Assembly: GCF_000735135.1 (NCBI RefSeq)
Contig: NZ_JPLZ01000003.1
Span: 1 to 64,000, forward strand
Length of the DNA stretch: 64,000 bases
Direction: 5' to 3'
DNA from: Chryseobacterium sp. FH1
GTDB lineage: Bacteria > Bacteroidota > Bacteroidia > Flavobacteriales > Weeksellaceae
In this document: in pieces, positions 9,429 through 16,746 of the stretch
How positions within the stretch are numbered: the stretch's first letter is position 1
Layout of the letters: each line of letters begins with the position of its first letter
Made by a program: the position numbers and the translations under genes
Notes under the pieces: model-generated
The model's database searches: none
Seen by the model: the letters and a program-made list of their open reading frames with translations, nothing else
Told to the model about the DNA's origin: nothing

Positions 9429-9875
9429 TTATTTTATCCCTATTTCGTCATGCCATTCATACAATCCACCAGTTTCAAATACATTTCCCGTTAGAAATCT
9501 TTGGAGAAATTCGGTTAGAGAGGACGTTATGGTTTTGTCGGGATAACTTCCATTAAATATTTCAAACTTTCCTGTTTTTGTTCGTCTAAGTCCCCACATG
9601 TCAGAGTAAATCATATACTCCGAAAAATAAAACCAGTTGTCTCCATAGTCTTGCTGATATTGCTTAATGTCTTGAAGTGCAACCATATTAAATATGTCGT
9701 CATTACAACCAAAGCCATTGCAGGTCAAATAGAACTCTCTAAAGTCTATCGGCAATGAAAAACCTATTTTTCTTTCAAAGTCAGCGATGTCAAAAAGTGA
9801 CGCTGGAGGGTTGACGTCAATACCATTGTTATTATGCTTATGCCTTATTAAATTGACTAAGTCTCCTATGTTCAT
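9429..9875 (-). CDS. SMI1/KNR4 (SUKH) family protein, second cassette copy
   Basis: A 148-residue SUKH protein: IADFERKIGFSLPIDFREFY, CNGFGCNDDIFNM, a WFYF segment and a Trp-containing C-terminal part. The ATG at 9875 is chosen because the cassette begins at about 9900 (core GTTAGTGGA), so a start further upstream would lie inside attC-like site 8. It is not closely similar to the SUKH protein at 6766, so the two are independent acquisitions. Immunity to a toxin is the family's usual role; no toxin is nearby. Confidence 0.75.
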   Translation of the reverse strand: MNIGDLVNLIRHKHNNNGIDVNPPASLFDIADFERKIGFSLPIDFREFYLTCNGFGCNDDIFNMVALQDIKQYQQDYGDNWFYFSEYMIYSDMWGLRRTKTGKFEIFNGSYPDKTITSSLTEFLQRFLTGNVFETGGLYEWHDEIGIK

Positions 9876-9891
9876 TCTCGTCTGTTTAATT

Positions 9892-10090
9892 TCCACTAAC
9901 GGAAAAAGTATTGGCGAAGTGCGGTGATTTCGAAGAGCTGAAAGTTCAAGAAAGACCAAATGTAGACGATATTTTTTCGTGTGACTAAGTTATAAAAATG
10001 TCGAAACGAAAAATAGTGGCGACAAAAAAAGGTGAAAATTTTCAACTTTGATGAAAACACGCATTTTGCCAATACAATGTTATGTGTAGT
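9892..10090 (-). repeat. attC-like site 8, divergent and long
   Basis: The arms AACGGAAAAAGTATTGGCG (from 9898) and GCATTTTGCCAATACAATGTT (to 10081) pair through GTATTGGC/GCCAATAC, but the sequence and the ~199-bp length differ from the other sites. It keeps the AAC...GTT ends and the position between two cassette genes. This shows structure conserved over sequence, as is typical of attC sites. Confidence 0.65.
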
Positions 10091-10093
10091 ATT

Positions 10094-10684
10094 TTAATTC
10101 GGATTGAACTGAATATTAAAATACTTTAAATAATCCTCTATTGGCTCCAGTCCCATTTCTTTTCTTCTTTCATTCACAGTTTCAGGATTTTCTAATTTAT
10201 ACAATTTACCATTTTCTATTTGTGAACCATATATTTGGGGTTTTCCTTCGTCCATTAAAATCCTGTCTTTCATCAATGCGTACTGTTGTTTAGATAAGTC
10301 TCCATTTTCAACCGCTTTCTCTATTTGTGGAAAATACTTTTTTCTGATTTCTTCAGTACTATGTTGCAGGCCCAACCAGATTGCATCCATTTGTCTTTGA
10401 CCCACCTCCTTTAATGTTGGCATACCACATTTTTCAATAATGCTAATCACTAATTCTTGATTCCTATGATCTTCTTTAGCGTATTTGATGAGTTCATTTG
10501 ATTTTCTAATCCTTTGGTCACTTTCTAAAACTTCGCTCAAGATTTGACGTTTTTTGCTGCAATCGACTTCAATAATATCTACTGAACCTACATAGACAAA
10601 TTTATCTCTATTCATATAAAGGAATATTGATATTGTTAAAACAATTGCGGTTAATATGCTGAACAATATTTTTTTTATTTTCAT
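10094..10684 (-). CDS. DUF6624-like exported protein, cassette-borne
   Basis: A 196-residue protein with one N-terminal hydrophobic segment (residues about 5-20, ILFSILTAIVLTISIFLY). The domain that follows contains WLGLQHSTEEIRKKYF, LMKDRILMDEGKPQIYGSQ and NERRKEMGLEPIEDYL. The same order (IQHS, TDRIATFENKPQFYGTQ, RRKSIGLNTLEE) appears in the chromosomal gene at 60690, which I take to be DUF6624. ATG 10684 is used because upstream codons lie in attC-like site 7. Only about 28 bp separate the cassette start from the ATG, leaving no room for a promoter. Molecular function is unknown. Confidence 0.7.
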   Translation of the reverse strand: MKIKKILFSILTAIVLTISIFLYMNRDKFVYVGSVDIIEVDCSKKRQILSEVLESDQRIRKSNELIKYAKEDHRNQELVISIIEKCGMPTLKEVGQRQMDAIWLGLQHSTEEIRKKYFPQIEKAVENGDLSKQQYALMKDRILMDEGKPQIYGSQIENGKLYKLENPETVNERRKEMGLEPIEDYLKYFNIQFNPN

Positions 10685-10704
10685 TTCTATTTTTGGTTTA
10701 TATT

Positions 10705-10840
10705 GCAGACAACGTTTCGGGGCTTTGCGATGGTGGGGCAATCGAAGCGCAAAACTTCAATTTTGCACAAAAGTTGAACCGAAGAACAACCGTTGAACTT
10801 TGCAGTTTTGCCCCACTATTGCAAAACCCTTGTTGGCAGT
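10705..10840 (-). repeat. attC-like site 7
   Basis: The left arm GGGGCTTTGCGATGGTGGGG pairs with the right arm CCCCACTATTGCAAAACCC over 17 of 20 positions. Outer cores are GACAACG and TTGTTGGCAG. The core TACTGCCAAC matches the complement of the next cassette's start GTTGTCAGTA at 9 of 10 positions. Confidence 0.85.
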
Positions 10841-10857
10841 AGTTTTTTTATTCGTTT

Positions 10858-11457
10858 CTATATGTTTTTAAGTTTTTCGTCAAACCAAATGTCTTCATAA
10901 CCTTTACTGTCAATTAAAAATCTGAAGCCAATGTCAAGTCCTAAATATTTAATTATTTCTGGTCTTTGTTGTAGCAAATGTTCTGCACAAATTGGTTTGA
11001 AAAAGTCGTCTGCTTCTGAATATTCACCCGTCCATATAAACCAACCCGTTGTTCCTTTTTCTGCTGGATGTCTTAGTCCATTAATTGGGTCTTTTTCAAG
11101 GTTTGTGGAAACACCGATATTTAATTTCTTGTTGATTGGTTTCCAAGTTGAGTTACTTTTTTCGCAAATTTCTTTTTGTGTGTCAATGTGTATATTCCAA
11201 TTATTATGAATTAGCAAATCATCTTTTTCAGTCAATAAACGTTTTTTCCACAGTGAAACATTTGTTTTGTTAATTTCAAAATTAATATCCTCGTTATCCC
11301 ACTCAAAAATTGTATCTGAAATAATTTCGTCTTCGTCCCATTCGAAATCCTCATCGCTAATTGCAGTCCAAGCAAAATTTTGAATTACGATTTTGTCAAT
11401 TTTATCGTCTAAAAAATTGTCGCAAAGTTCTATTAAATTTTGTCTGGTTACTTTCAT
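10858..11457 (-). CDS. hypothetical cassette protein, immunity-like
   Basis: A 199-residue acidic soluble protein with no signal peptide. A conserved-looking core reads GLRHPAEKGTTGWFIWTGEY, then DDFFKPICAEHLL and LGLDIGFRFLIDSKGYEDIW. I have an impression of immunity-protein-like families found near polymorphic toxins, but I cannot name the family. ATG 11457 lies about 29 bp after the cassette start, so expression must come from upstream. Confidence 0.65.
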   Translation of the reverse strand: MKVTRQNLIELCDNFLDDKIDKIVIQNFAWTAISDEDFEWDEDEIISDTIFEWDNEDINFEINKTNVSLWKKRLLTEKDDLLIHNNWNIHIDTQKEICEKSNSTWKPINKKLNIGVSTNLEKDPINGLRHPAEKGTTGWFIWTGEYSEADDFFKPICAEHLLQQRPEIIKYLGLDIGFRFLIDSKGYEDIWFDEKLKNI

Positions 11458-11478
11458 TTCGAGTTGTTTCTAAAATTA

Positions 11479-11612
11479 CTGACAACGTTTCGGGGCTTTG
11501 CGATGGTGGGGCAATCGAAGCACAAATCTTTAATTTTGCACTAAATTTCAATCGAAGAACTACCGTTTAACTTTGCGGTTTCGCCCTACTATCGCAAAAC
11601 CCTTGTTATCTG
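11479..11612 (-). repeat. attC-like site 6
   Basis: This is a consensus-type site: left arm GGGGCTTTGCGATGGTGGGG, right arm CCCTACTATCGCAAAACCC. The outer core GCAGATAAC is the exact complement of the start of the lipoprotein cassette it terminates (GTTATCTGC at about 12307). Confidence 0.85.
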
Positions 11613-11618
11613 CTGTGC

Positions 11619-12293
11619 TTATTTTTCAGTAGTTCTTAGTGGTTGAAATTTTTCTAATTTATTAAAATCAAAATTATTTTTTGGTATTAGTTTGTGTGCA
11701 TCAAAAGACAAACCTCTATTGTTGTCAAATTTATTCTTTTCAAAGTTTTTAATTTCAAGATAATTTGAGCCCATAATTATTTGTGAGTTTTCATTATTAT
11801 AGACTAAAGAATCATTTTCATTTTTAAAAATTAATTTTCCATTTTTTTCATAAAATTTTGAGAATTTAAATTCCGACATTGCCATTGATGAAAACATAGT
11901 GAAAACATTGTTTTTGATACTAATTCCTTTATAGTTTTGTGTTTCAGTTTTAAAAGGTTGTTTAGTTACAATACTATGATTTTGTGATATAGTATTAATT
12001 ATCAAGTTGTTATTTTTCCATTCTATCTTAAAAGGTCGAGAATTTTGAACTCTAAAAAAATCGCCATTATAAAGGTCAGGTTTTTCTTGATATTTCACGA
12101 CTTGTAAAGCATTTACAGTTGAGCCAAATGACATTCCACTTTCAATGTTGTACAAATAAACATCGTATTGATTATTTGGTGATGATAATTTTTCAACATT
12201 AGTTATTTGACTTTTTTCATATTTGGAGCAACTCCAAAATAGAGAAAAAATAATTAAAAATATGAAAATATTATTGTTAGAAGTGGTTTTCAT
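11619..12293 (-). CDS. hypothetical lipoprotein, cassette-borne
   Basis: A 224-residue protein. The ATG at 12293 gives a hydrophobic N-terminus and a lipobox FWSC (Cys about 22). Longer upstream readings run through attC-like site 5 and are not credible. The body is AT-rich, with beta-type patterns such as NGKLIFKNENDSLVYN. No family recognised. The start codon is about 14 bp from the cassette junction. Confidence 0.65.
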   Translation of the reverse strand: MKTTSNNNIFIFLIIFSLFWSCSKYEKSQITNVEKLSSPNNQYDVYLYNIESGMSFGSTVNALQVVKYQEKPDLYNGDFFRVQNSRPFKIEWKNNNLIINTISQNHSIVTKQPFKTETQNYKGISIKNNVFTMFSSMAMSEFKFSKFYEKNGKLIFKNENDSLVYNNENSQIIMGSNYLEIKNFEKNKFDNNRGLSFDAHKLIPKNNFDFNKLEKFQPLRTTEK

Positions 12294-12300
12294 AGCATGG

Positions 12301-12433
12301 CAGATAACGGTTCGGGTATTGCCGAAGGCGGGGATTTTAGTACAAAAGTTCAATCGAAGAACGAATGTTGAACCTTGCACAAATATCCAATCGAAGCCGT
12401 TCAGCCCCGCTTTTGGCAATACCTTGTTAGCGG
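12301..12433 (-). repeat. attC-like site 5
   Basis: The arms CGGGTATTGCCGAAGGCGGGG and CCCCGCTTTTGGCAATACC pair imperfectly. Both arm sequences differ from sites 6 and 7 but co-vary. The outer core ACCGCTAAC is the exact complement of the start GTTAGCGGT of the two-gene cassette it terminates. Confidence 0.85.
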
Positions 12434-12441
12434 TTCGTTGT

Positions 12442-13134
12442 TTATTCATTTTTGTTTCTTGCAATTCTAAATCCAAGGTCGTCAATTTTAAATTTTAGAG
12501 GATGACTTCTTCGTCTGGTAGTCGCCATTACGCTACGTTCTTCGTCACACCAACCTCCACCTCTGAAAATCCGATATGAGCCATACACTTCCGTGTCGTA
12601 TAAGTCTGAACACCATTCCCAAACGTTACCCAACATATCGTAAAGTCCCCAAGCGTTTGGTTTTTTCTGTCCTACGTTATGAGTTGTTTGTTCCGAATTA
12701 TCTTTATACCAAGCTATCAAATCTAATTTATCGTATCTGATTTCGGTTGTTTCTGCTTTACAAGCATATTCCCATTCTGCCTCTGTCGGCAAACGAAAAC
12801 CATTTGCTGTTTGGTCAAAAGAAATTTCTCCATTTTGCTCACTCAATATGTAGCAGGATTTTAGTTCTAACTTTTCAGACAATAGATTACAAAAAATAAT
12901 AGCTTCTTTCCAAGTAACAGTTTCAACAGGTAGTTTGTCACCTTTAAAAGTGCTTGGTGTTTCATTTATAATGTCAAAATAAATGTCTTGTGTTACGGGA
13001 AATTTTGCGAGTAAAAAGGGTTTTATGTTTACAGACCATTTTTGTTTTATTCTGTCATCACGCAATTCAATTTCTCCGCTCGGTATTTCTACCAAAAGGT
13101 TCTTTAAGGTCGTAGCTAAAACATCTATATTCAT
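12442..13134 (-). CDS. formylglycine-generating-enzyme-like (SUMF1/FGE-sulfatase) protein
   Basis: A 230-residue protein with the SUMF1/FGE fold markers: KPFLLAKFPVTQDIYFDI, PVETVTWKEAIIFCNLLSEK, NGFRLPTEAEWEYACKA, WGLYDMLGNVWEWCSD and a final RIFRGGGWCDEE with DLGFRIARN. True FGEs oxidise sulfatase cysteines, whereas many bacterial relatives act on other targets or are non-catalytic. The protein is shorter than typical FGEs (about 280-370), so a compact relative is likely. It is the second gene of a two-gene cassette, 23 bp after the DUF4180 gene, and its stop is 8 bp from the attC-like site. Confidence 0.8.
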   Translation of the reverse strand: MNIDVLATTLKNLLVEIPSGEIELRDDRIKQKWSVNIKPFLLAKFPVTQDIYFDIINETPSTFKGDKLPVETVTWKEAIIFCNLLSEKLELKSCYILSEQNGEISFDQTANGFRLPTEAEWEYACKAETTEIRYDKLDLIAWYKDNSEQTTHNVGQKKPNAWGLYDMLGNVWEWCSDLYDTEVYGSYRIFRGGGWCDEERSVMATTRRRSHPLKFKIDDLGFRIARNKNE

Positions 13135-13157
13135 TTGTCTGCCAATACTTTTATTGC

Positions 13158-13493
13158 TTATGATTGAGAAGCTACAAAGTTAATCTGTCTGCCTTTGTTG
13201 CTTTCATAAATGAAATCGTTAATACTTTTGCTCGTGTGTTTTGAGAAGTCGCCAATGATTGCCAACCGAACACGATAATTAGAAAATTTTTGAAGTATTT
13301 CGCCTGCCATTCCATTCTTTAAGTCAAAAAAGTCGGGCGTAATATTTTGTTCGTGAATTATGATTTTGTCGAAGTCCTGATAATACAAATTTCCCAACAA
13401 GTCTAAACCGTCCGAAGTGTTATTTATGATGTTGTCTGCTGAAATTACTTCTGCAATTTTTATGTCGTCTATATTGTGAATTTCAATGTTCAT
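13158..13493 (-). CDS. DUF4180 domain protein
   Basis: A 111-residue protein almost wholly covered by the DUF4180 pattern: DLLGNLYYQDFDKIIIHEQN, DFFDLKNGMAGEILQKFSNY and RLAIIGDFSKHTSKSINDFI. The fold is thought to be STAS-like or alpha/beta; function is unknown. It is the first gene of the two-gene cassette 12434-13543 and is followed by the FGE-like gene. The pairing may be functional, since cassettes usually hold one gene. Confidence 0.8.
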   Translation of the reverse strand: MNIEIHNIDDIKIAEVISADNIINNTSDGLDLLGNLYYQDFDKIIIHEQNITPDFFDLKNGMAGEILQKFSNYRVRLAIIGDFSKHTSKSINDFIYESNKGRQINFVASQS

Positions 13494-13536
13494 TTTGCTT
13501 GTCTTTCGTTTGTTGCACGGTGTCTGTTACAATGAC

Positions 13537-13673
13537 CGCTAACGTCCCACGGCTTGGCGATAGCGGGGCAACCGAAGCAGGAAAGTTTCAACTAAAATAC
13601 AAAATAAAATAGAAATAGAAAGCGTGGCTTGGTTAGATTCAGCCCCGCTATTGCCAAACCGATGTTGTCTGCA
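13537..13673 (-). repeat. attC-like site 4
   Basis: The arms ACGGCTTGGCGATAGCGGGGC and GCCCCGCTATTGCCAAACCG pair over most positions. The outer core TGCAGACAAC is the exact complement of the start GTTGTCTGCA of the ORF-less cassette to its right. Confidence 0.85.
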
Positions 13674-13988
13674 GTATTTTTTATTACGTCGAATCGGAAT
13701 TTCGTGCGTTCATTTCGATTTTGAGAAGCAGAAATTTTCAGCAATTTATTCTTCACCTAAATTTCATTTTTCGTCAGTTTATTTTTTCAAAGTTGTTTTT
13801 TATTGAATGTTTTCACGCAAAAAATTCCTTTTAATTTTCCGTTTTCCCTGTCATTGTCTTTCCGTTAAATTCAATTTGTCAGTTTTCAAGAATGTTTAGA
13901 TTTTCAAATTTAAGAAAGTTCATTTTTCAGAACTTCAGTTAATTCAATTTCAGGAAATTTGATAGATTAGGCTTGCGTAAAAATATTG
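13674..13988 (-). other. cassette without a recognisable ORF
   Basis: Between attC-like sites 4 and 3 lie about 315 bp with no reading frame longer than 15 codons after an ATG on the minus strand. The sequence is rich in TTTTC/GAAAA and has several short ATG frames (such as MNFLKFENLNILEN) that close quickly. It could carry a promoter, a small RNA or a dead gene. Its start and its attC-like core are complementary, so it behaves structurally as a complete cassette. Confidence 0.6.
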
Positions 13989-14121
13989 CAGACAACGTTT
14001 CGGGGCTTTGCGATGGTGGGGCAATCGAAGCACAAAACCTCAATTTTGCACAAAAGTTCAATCGAAGAACAACTGTTGAACTTTGCAGTTTCGCCCCACT
14101 ATTGCAAAACCCTTGTTATCT
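13989..14121 (-). repeat. attC-like site 3
   Basis: A consensus site with left arm GGGGCTTTGCGATGGTGGGG and right arm CCCCACTATTGCAAAACCC. The outer core TACAGATAAC is the exact complement of the start GTTATCTGTA of the cassette it terminates. That cassette gene's stop codon TAA is part of this core. Confidence 0.9.
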
Positions 14122-14820
14122 GTAGCCCAATATTTTGTTTATCCAATTTTTAGATTTTTTAGTTCTTACTTCCTTTTCAAGTTTAATATTATTTGAACTT
14201 CTTGTTATAGAAAATTCACTTCCATTATCCAAGAGTTCCCATCTATAAACACAGGAATTTTCTCCGTCACATTTTGGACATCTTGGATAAACTGTATAAA
14301 ATTGTTTTTGAATTATTAATGAATTTGCTAAAGCAATTCTCAGTTTATCACTTTCGTTTTCAATTATTGTTTCCTTTGTAATATCTTCGATTTTAAGTAG
14401 ACTTTCAAAATTTTCAGTAGGAAGTAACCTTTTTATCAAACTTGGTAAATTTCTTTTTGCAAGAATATCATTAAATGAGTATTCGGATATTTCAGAATAT
14501 TCACACTTTCTGCAAATCTTTCCTTCAAATTGATGAATATTTACATTTGGAAATTCAATTTTATTTTTTATAACAAATGTCCAACTCATTGATTTTAGCA
14601 ATTGGAATAGGTTTTCTTTCCAAGCTCCATTTTTATTATTTTCTCCAATTGCAATATCATTGATAGAGCCCATTCCTCCAAATGCTCCTCTATGATGTTT
14701 TGTTGATTGATTTATCTTCCAATCCTCAATATCTTTTTCAATCCATTTTGCCCAATGTGAATTATCAGATTCCTCCAAAATCTGTTTTTCTAACATCAAT
14801 ATTTTTAGATAGTTGTTCAT
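14116..14820 (-). CDS. hypothetical protein with two Cys pairs, cassette-borne
   Basis: A 234-residue soluble protein. Two CxxC elements, CRKC (about residue 109) and CPKC (about 190, in YPRCPKCDGENSCVYRWELL), suggest a structural zinc site. The N-terminus includes HHRGAFGGMGSINDIAIG. No family recognised. The stop codon lies inside the attC-like core, and the ATG is about 17 bp after the cassette start, so almost the whole cassette is coding. Confidence 0.65.
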   Translation of the reverse strand: MNNYLKILMLEKQILEESDNSHWAKWIEKDIEDWKINQSTKHHRGAFGGMGSINDIAIGENNKNGAWKENLFQLLKSMSWTFVIKNKIEFPNVNIHQFEGKICRKCEYSEISEYSFNDILAKRNLPSLIKRLLPTENFESLLKIEDITKETIIENESDKLRIALANSLIIQKQFYTVYPRCPKCDGENSCVYRWELLDNGSEFSITRSSNNIKLEKEVRTKKSKNWINKILGYR

Positions 14821-14829
14821 TTTGGGTTA

Positions 14830-14963
14830 CAGATAACGTTTTGGGGCTTGGCTATGGCGGGCAAATCGAAGCCGAAACCTTCAACTAAAATACAAATTTC
14901 AACCGAAGCACAAAACGTGAACTTTTGACATTCCGCCCGCTATTGCCAAACCCTTGTTAGCCG
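14830..14963 (-). repeat. attC-like site 2
   Basis: The arms GGGGCTTGGCTATGGCGGGC and GCCCGCTATTGCCAAACCC pair strongly. Compared with sites 1 and 3, both arms changed together (TGGCTATGGCGGGC with GCCCGCTATTGCCA). The outer core TACGGCTAAC is the exact complement of the start of the leucine-rich-repeat cassette. Confidence 0.9.
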
Positions 14964-14971
14964 TAGTCTTT

Positions 14972-15850
14972 TTAGTAGATGATTTTAGTTTTAGGCATTC
15001 TTTTTTCTATTTCTCTAATTTTAAATTCATCAATTGGATTATCAATTAGAGATATTTCTTTTAGTTTTTTTAATTCGGTTATTTCAATGGGTAGATTTTG
15101 AATATTATTTTCAAATAGATTTAGTTCTTCTAAATTTTCTAATAGTTTTATGTTATTGGGAAGTTGAGAAATTTTATTTCCACTAAAATGTATAATTCTT
15201 AGTTTATTACAATTAGATAAGCTGTCAACTATTGAATTAGCATTAAATTTCTCTTGATGTATATAACCTAACTCTTCTAAATTTGTTAAATATTTATATT
15301 TTAAAGTTAGTTCTGGAATTTGGTTTGCTCCTAAATTTAATCTTTTTAAATATTTGAATTTATGTACTTCGGCAAGATTTTTCCTGAAATCAAAGTTGTA
15401 TAAACTTGTTATATCAAGAGCTTCTAATTTTGTATTTCCTGAATAGAATTCATTTGGAAAATCTTTAAAATCATTCCACCAAAGTCCAATTTCTTTTAAG
15501 TTATGTAATTTTGTAATTTCTAATGGGAAATCATTTAATCTATTCATTCCCAAATTAAGATATTGTAAATTTTTCAATACTTCAATTCCTTTTACATCTT
15601 TAAAAGCATTTTTAGATAAATCCAACTCTTGTAAATTTTGCATTTTAAAAACAACCTCAGGAATTTTGTCAATTCCTTTTCCTGATAGGTCTAATCTTAG
15701 AACTTCTTCCAAATTTTTTGGTAAACTATCAAGTTTAAAAAGAAACTTATTTTCTTCTAATTCTTTTATGGAATATAACTTTGTTTCAGTTTTTTTTGAA
15801 CAAGAAATAAATGCAAATATTGAAAATGTTATTATTAGGAGAGTTTTCAT
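14972..15850 (-). CDS. leucine-rich-repeat lipoprotein, cassette-borne
   Basis: A 292-residue protein with a lipoprotein signal (hydrophobic segment, then FISC, Cys about residue 17) and about nine LRR units of roughly 23 residues. Examples are MQNLQELDLSKNAFKDV, LKNLQYLNLGMNRLNDF, LENLEELNLFENNIQNL and LKKLKEISLIDNPIDEF. LRR lipoproteins mediate protein contacts at the cell surface, or in the periplasm if retained there; the partner is unknown. The ATG lies 13 bp after the cassette junction. Confidence 0.85.
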   Translation of the reverse strand: MKTLLIITFSIFAFISCSKKTETKLYSIKELEENKFLFKLDSLPKNLEEVLRLDLSGKGIDKIPEVVFKMQNLQELDLSKNAFKDVKGIEVLKNLQYLNLGMNRLNDFPLEITKLHNLKEIGLWWNDFKDFPNEFYSGNTKLEALDITSLYNFDFRKNLAEVHKFKYLKRLNLGANQIPELTLKYKYLTNLEELGYIHQEKFNANSIVDSLSNCNKLRIIHFSGNKISQLPNNIKLLENLEELNLFENNIQNLPIEITELKKLKEISLIDNPIDEFKIREIEKRMPKTKIIY

Positions 15851-15858
15851 AAGATTAC

Positions 15859-15990
15859 GGCTAACGTTTTAGGGCTTTGCGATGGTGGGGCAATCGAAGC
15901 ACAAATCTTCAATTTTGTACAAATGTTGAACCGAAGAACTACAGTTGAAATTTGCAATTACGCCCCACTATCGCAAAACCCTTGTTAGCG
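15859..15990 (-). repeat. attC-like site 1 (first cassette)
   Basis: The arms AGGGCTTTGCGATGGTGGGGC and CCCCACTATCGCAAAACCC pair nearly perfectly through GCTTTGCGATGGTGGGG. The outer core ACCGCTAAC is the exact complement of the first nine bases of the first cassette, GTTAGCGGT at the attI-like junction. Confidence 0.9.
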
Positions 15991-16013
15991 GTTCGGCTTT
16001 TTTTGGTTCATTT

Positions 16014-16568
16014 TTAAAACTTTGATAAAAGTTCATCTTGTTCGTCTGGTTTGTCATAGGCATCGGCTTCTGTTAGATGTCCATCTTGGTCGCTTATTCT
16101 TGTAAGCTTTTTTCCTTGTCTAAATACTAATTGAAGTCCGTGTTCTTGTTCCCAGTCACATTCACAAGCAATGAAAACATATATATCTTGGTCTTTATAA
16201 TGTCGTCTTGTTACATAAATTTCACTGGGGTGGATAAAGTTCCAAATTTCGTTTTTGTTATTTATTTGTCTTAATGGCTCGTCATCTTCGTCATATTCTA
16301 CTGCTTCCAAAAAGTCCATACAGTTTTTGTATGCTAATTCTGAAATTGAATTTCGGTCATCTGTTTTTAGTGCAAGAAAATTTCTCAAAGCTTGGTCAGC
16401 TTCTTCGATAAAAGTCTTGTCGTGTTCAGGTTCAAAATCCATAAAAGTTATCGTCAACTTCTCATTTTCGAAAAACGGAATGGATATTTCTTCACTTTTC
16501 CACCAATCAGGGAAATTGTCATCTTGTTTTAGTTGTCCAATTATTTGGGATATAATTTCTTTTTTCAT
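16014..16568 (-). CDS. DUF6985-like protein, first cassette
   Basis: A 184-residue acidic soluble protein. The C-terminal half reads WNFIHPSEIYVTRRHY, DIYVFIACECDWEQEHGLQL, VFRQGKKLTRISDQDGHLTE. I associate this pattern with DUF6985, a family seen near polymorphic-toxin and immunity genes, but the assignment is from memory. As the attI-proximal gene it should be the most strongly expressed of the array. The ATG is 35 bp after the insertion point, and a TAnnTTTG box lies just upstream of that point. Confidence 0.65.
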   Translation of the reverse strand: MKKEIISQIIGQLKQDDNFPDWWKSEEISIPFFENEKLTITFMDFEPEHDKTFIEEADQALRNFLALKTDDRNSISELAYKNCMDFLEAVEYDEDDEPLRQINNKNEIWNFIHPSEIYVTRRHYKDQDIYVFIACECDWEQEHGLQLVFRQGKKLTRISDQDGHLTEADAYDKPDEQDELLSKF

Positions 16569-16594
16569 TTTTGTCGGTGTCGTTATTTAAGCTG

Positions 16595-16680
16595 ACCGCT
16601 AACACTCAAATATACGAAAGTTTGTTAAAAAGAAAAGAAGAATTTATTTTTTTAATAACATCGCAGTGTCATTAGTTTTT
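16595..16680 (-). other. attI-like insertion site
   Basis: The first cassette begins at GTTAGCGGT on the minus strand (insertion point at 16603). The sequence right of it has none of the attC arm sequence and leads directly to the recombinase gene, as attI does in integrons. Only one core (GTT) is clear. The outer limit at 16680 is a guess. Confidence 0.65.
16607..16614 (-). promoter_or_regulatory. cassette promoter -7 box (Pc-like)
   Basis: TATATTTG on the minus strand is a perfect Bacteroidota -7 element (TAnnTTTG), 4 bp from the GTT insertion point. The predicted transcript start therefore falls on the first bases of the inserted cassette. A clear -33 TTG at 17-19 bp is not seen. Confidence 0.5.
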
Positions 16681-16699
16681 TTTACTAATTTTATCTTTC
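16671..16699 (+). promoter_or_regulatory. recombinase promoter with inverted repeat
   Basis: TATCTTTC (16692-16699) differs from TAnnTTTG at one position and lies 48 bp before the recombinase ATG. Just upstream, ATTAGT-N7-ACTAAT (16671-16689) is a perfect 6-bp-arm inverted repeat overlapping the -33/-7 spacer, where a repressor could bind. Confidence 0.4.
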
Positions 16700-16746
16700 G
16701 CATTATTAATAGATAATATTGATTGTTCTGTGAGCAAATATTTAAA

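Noticed and set aside
13624-13806. Plus-strand 60-codon frame over attC-like site 4 and the empty cassette
   Set aside because: Its first half is the palindrome itself, and similar frames arise over other copies of the repeat. It is read as a shadow.
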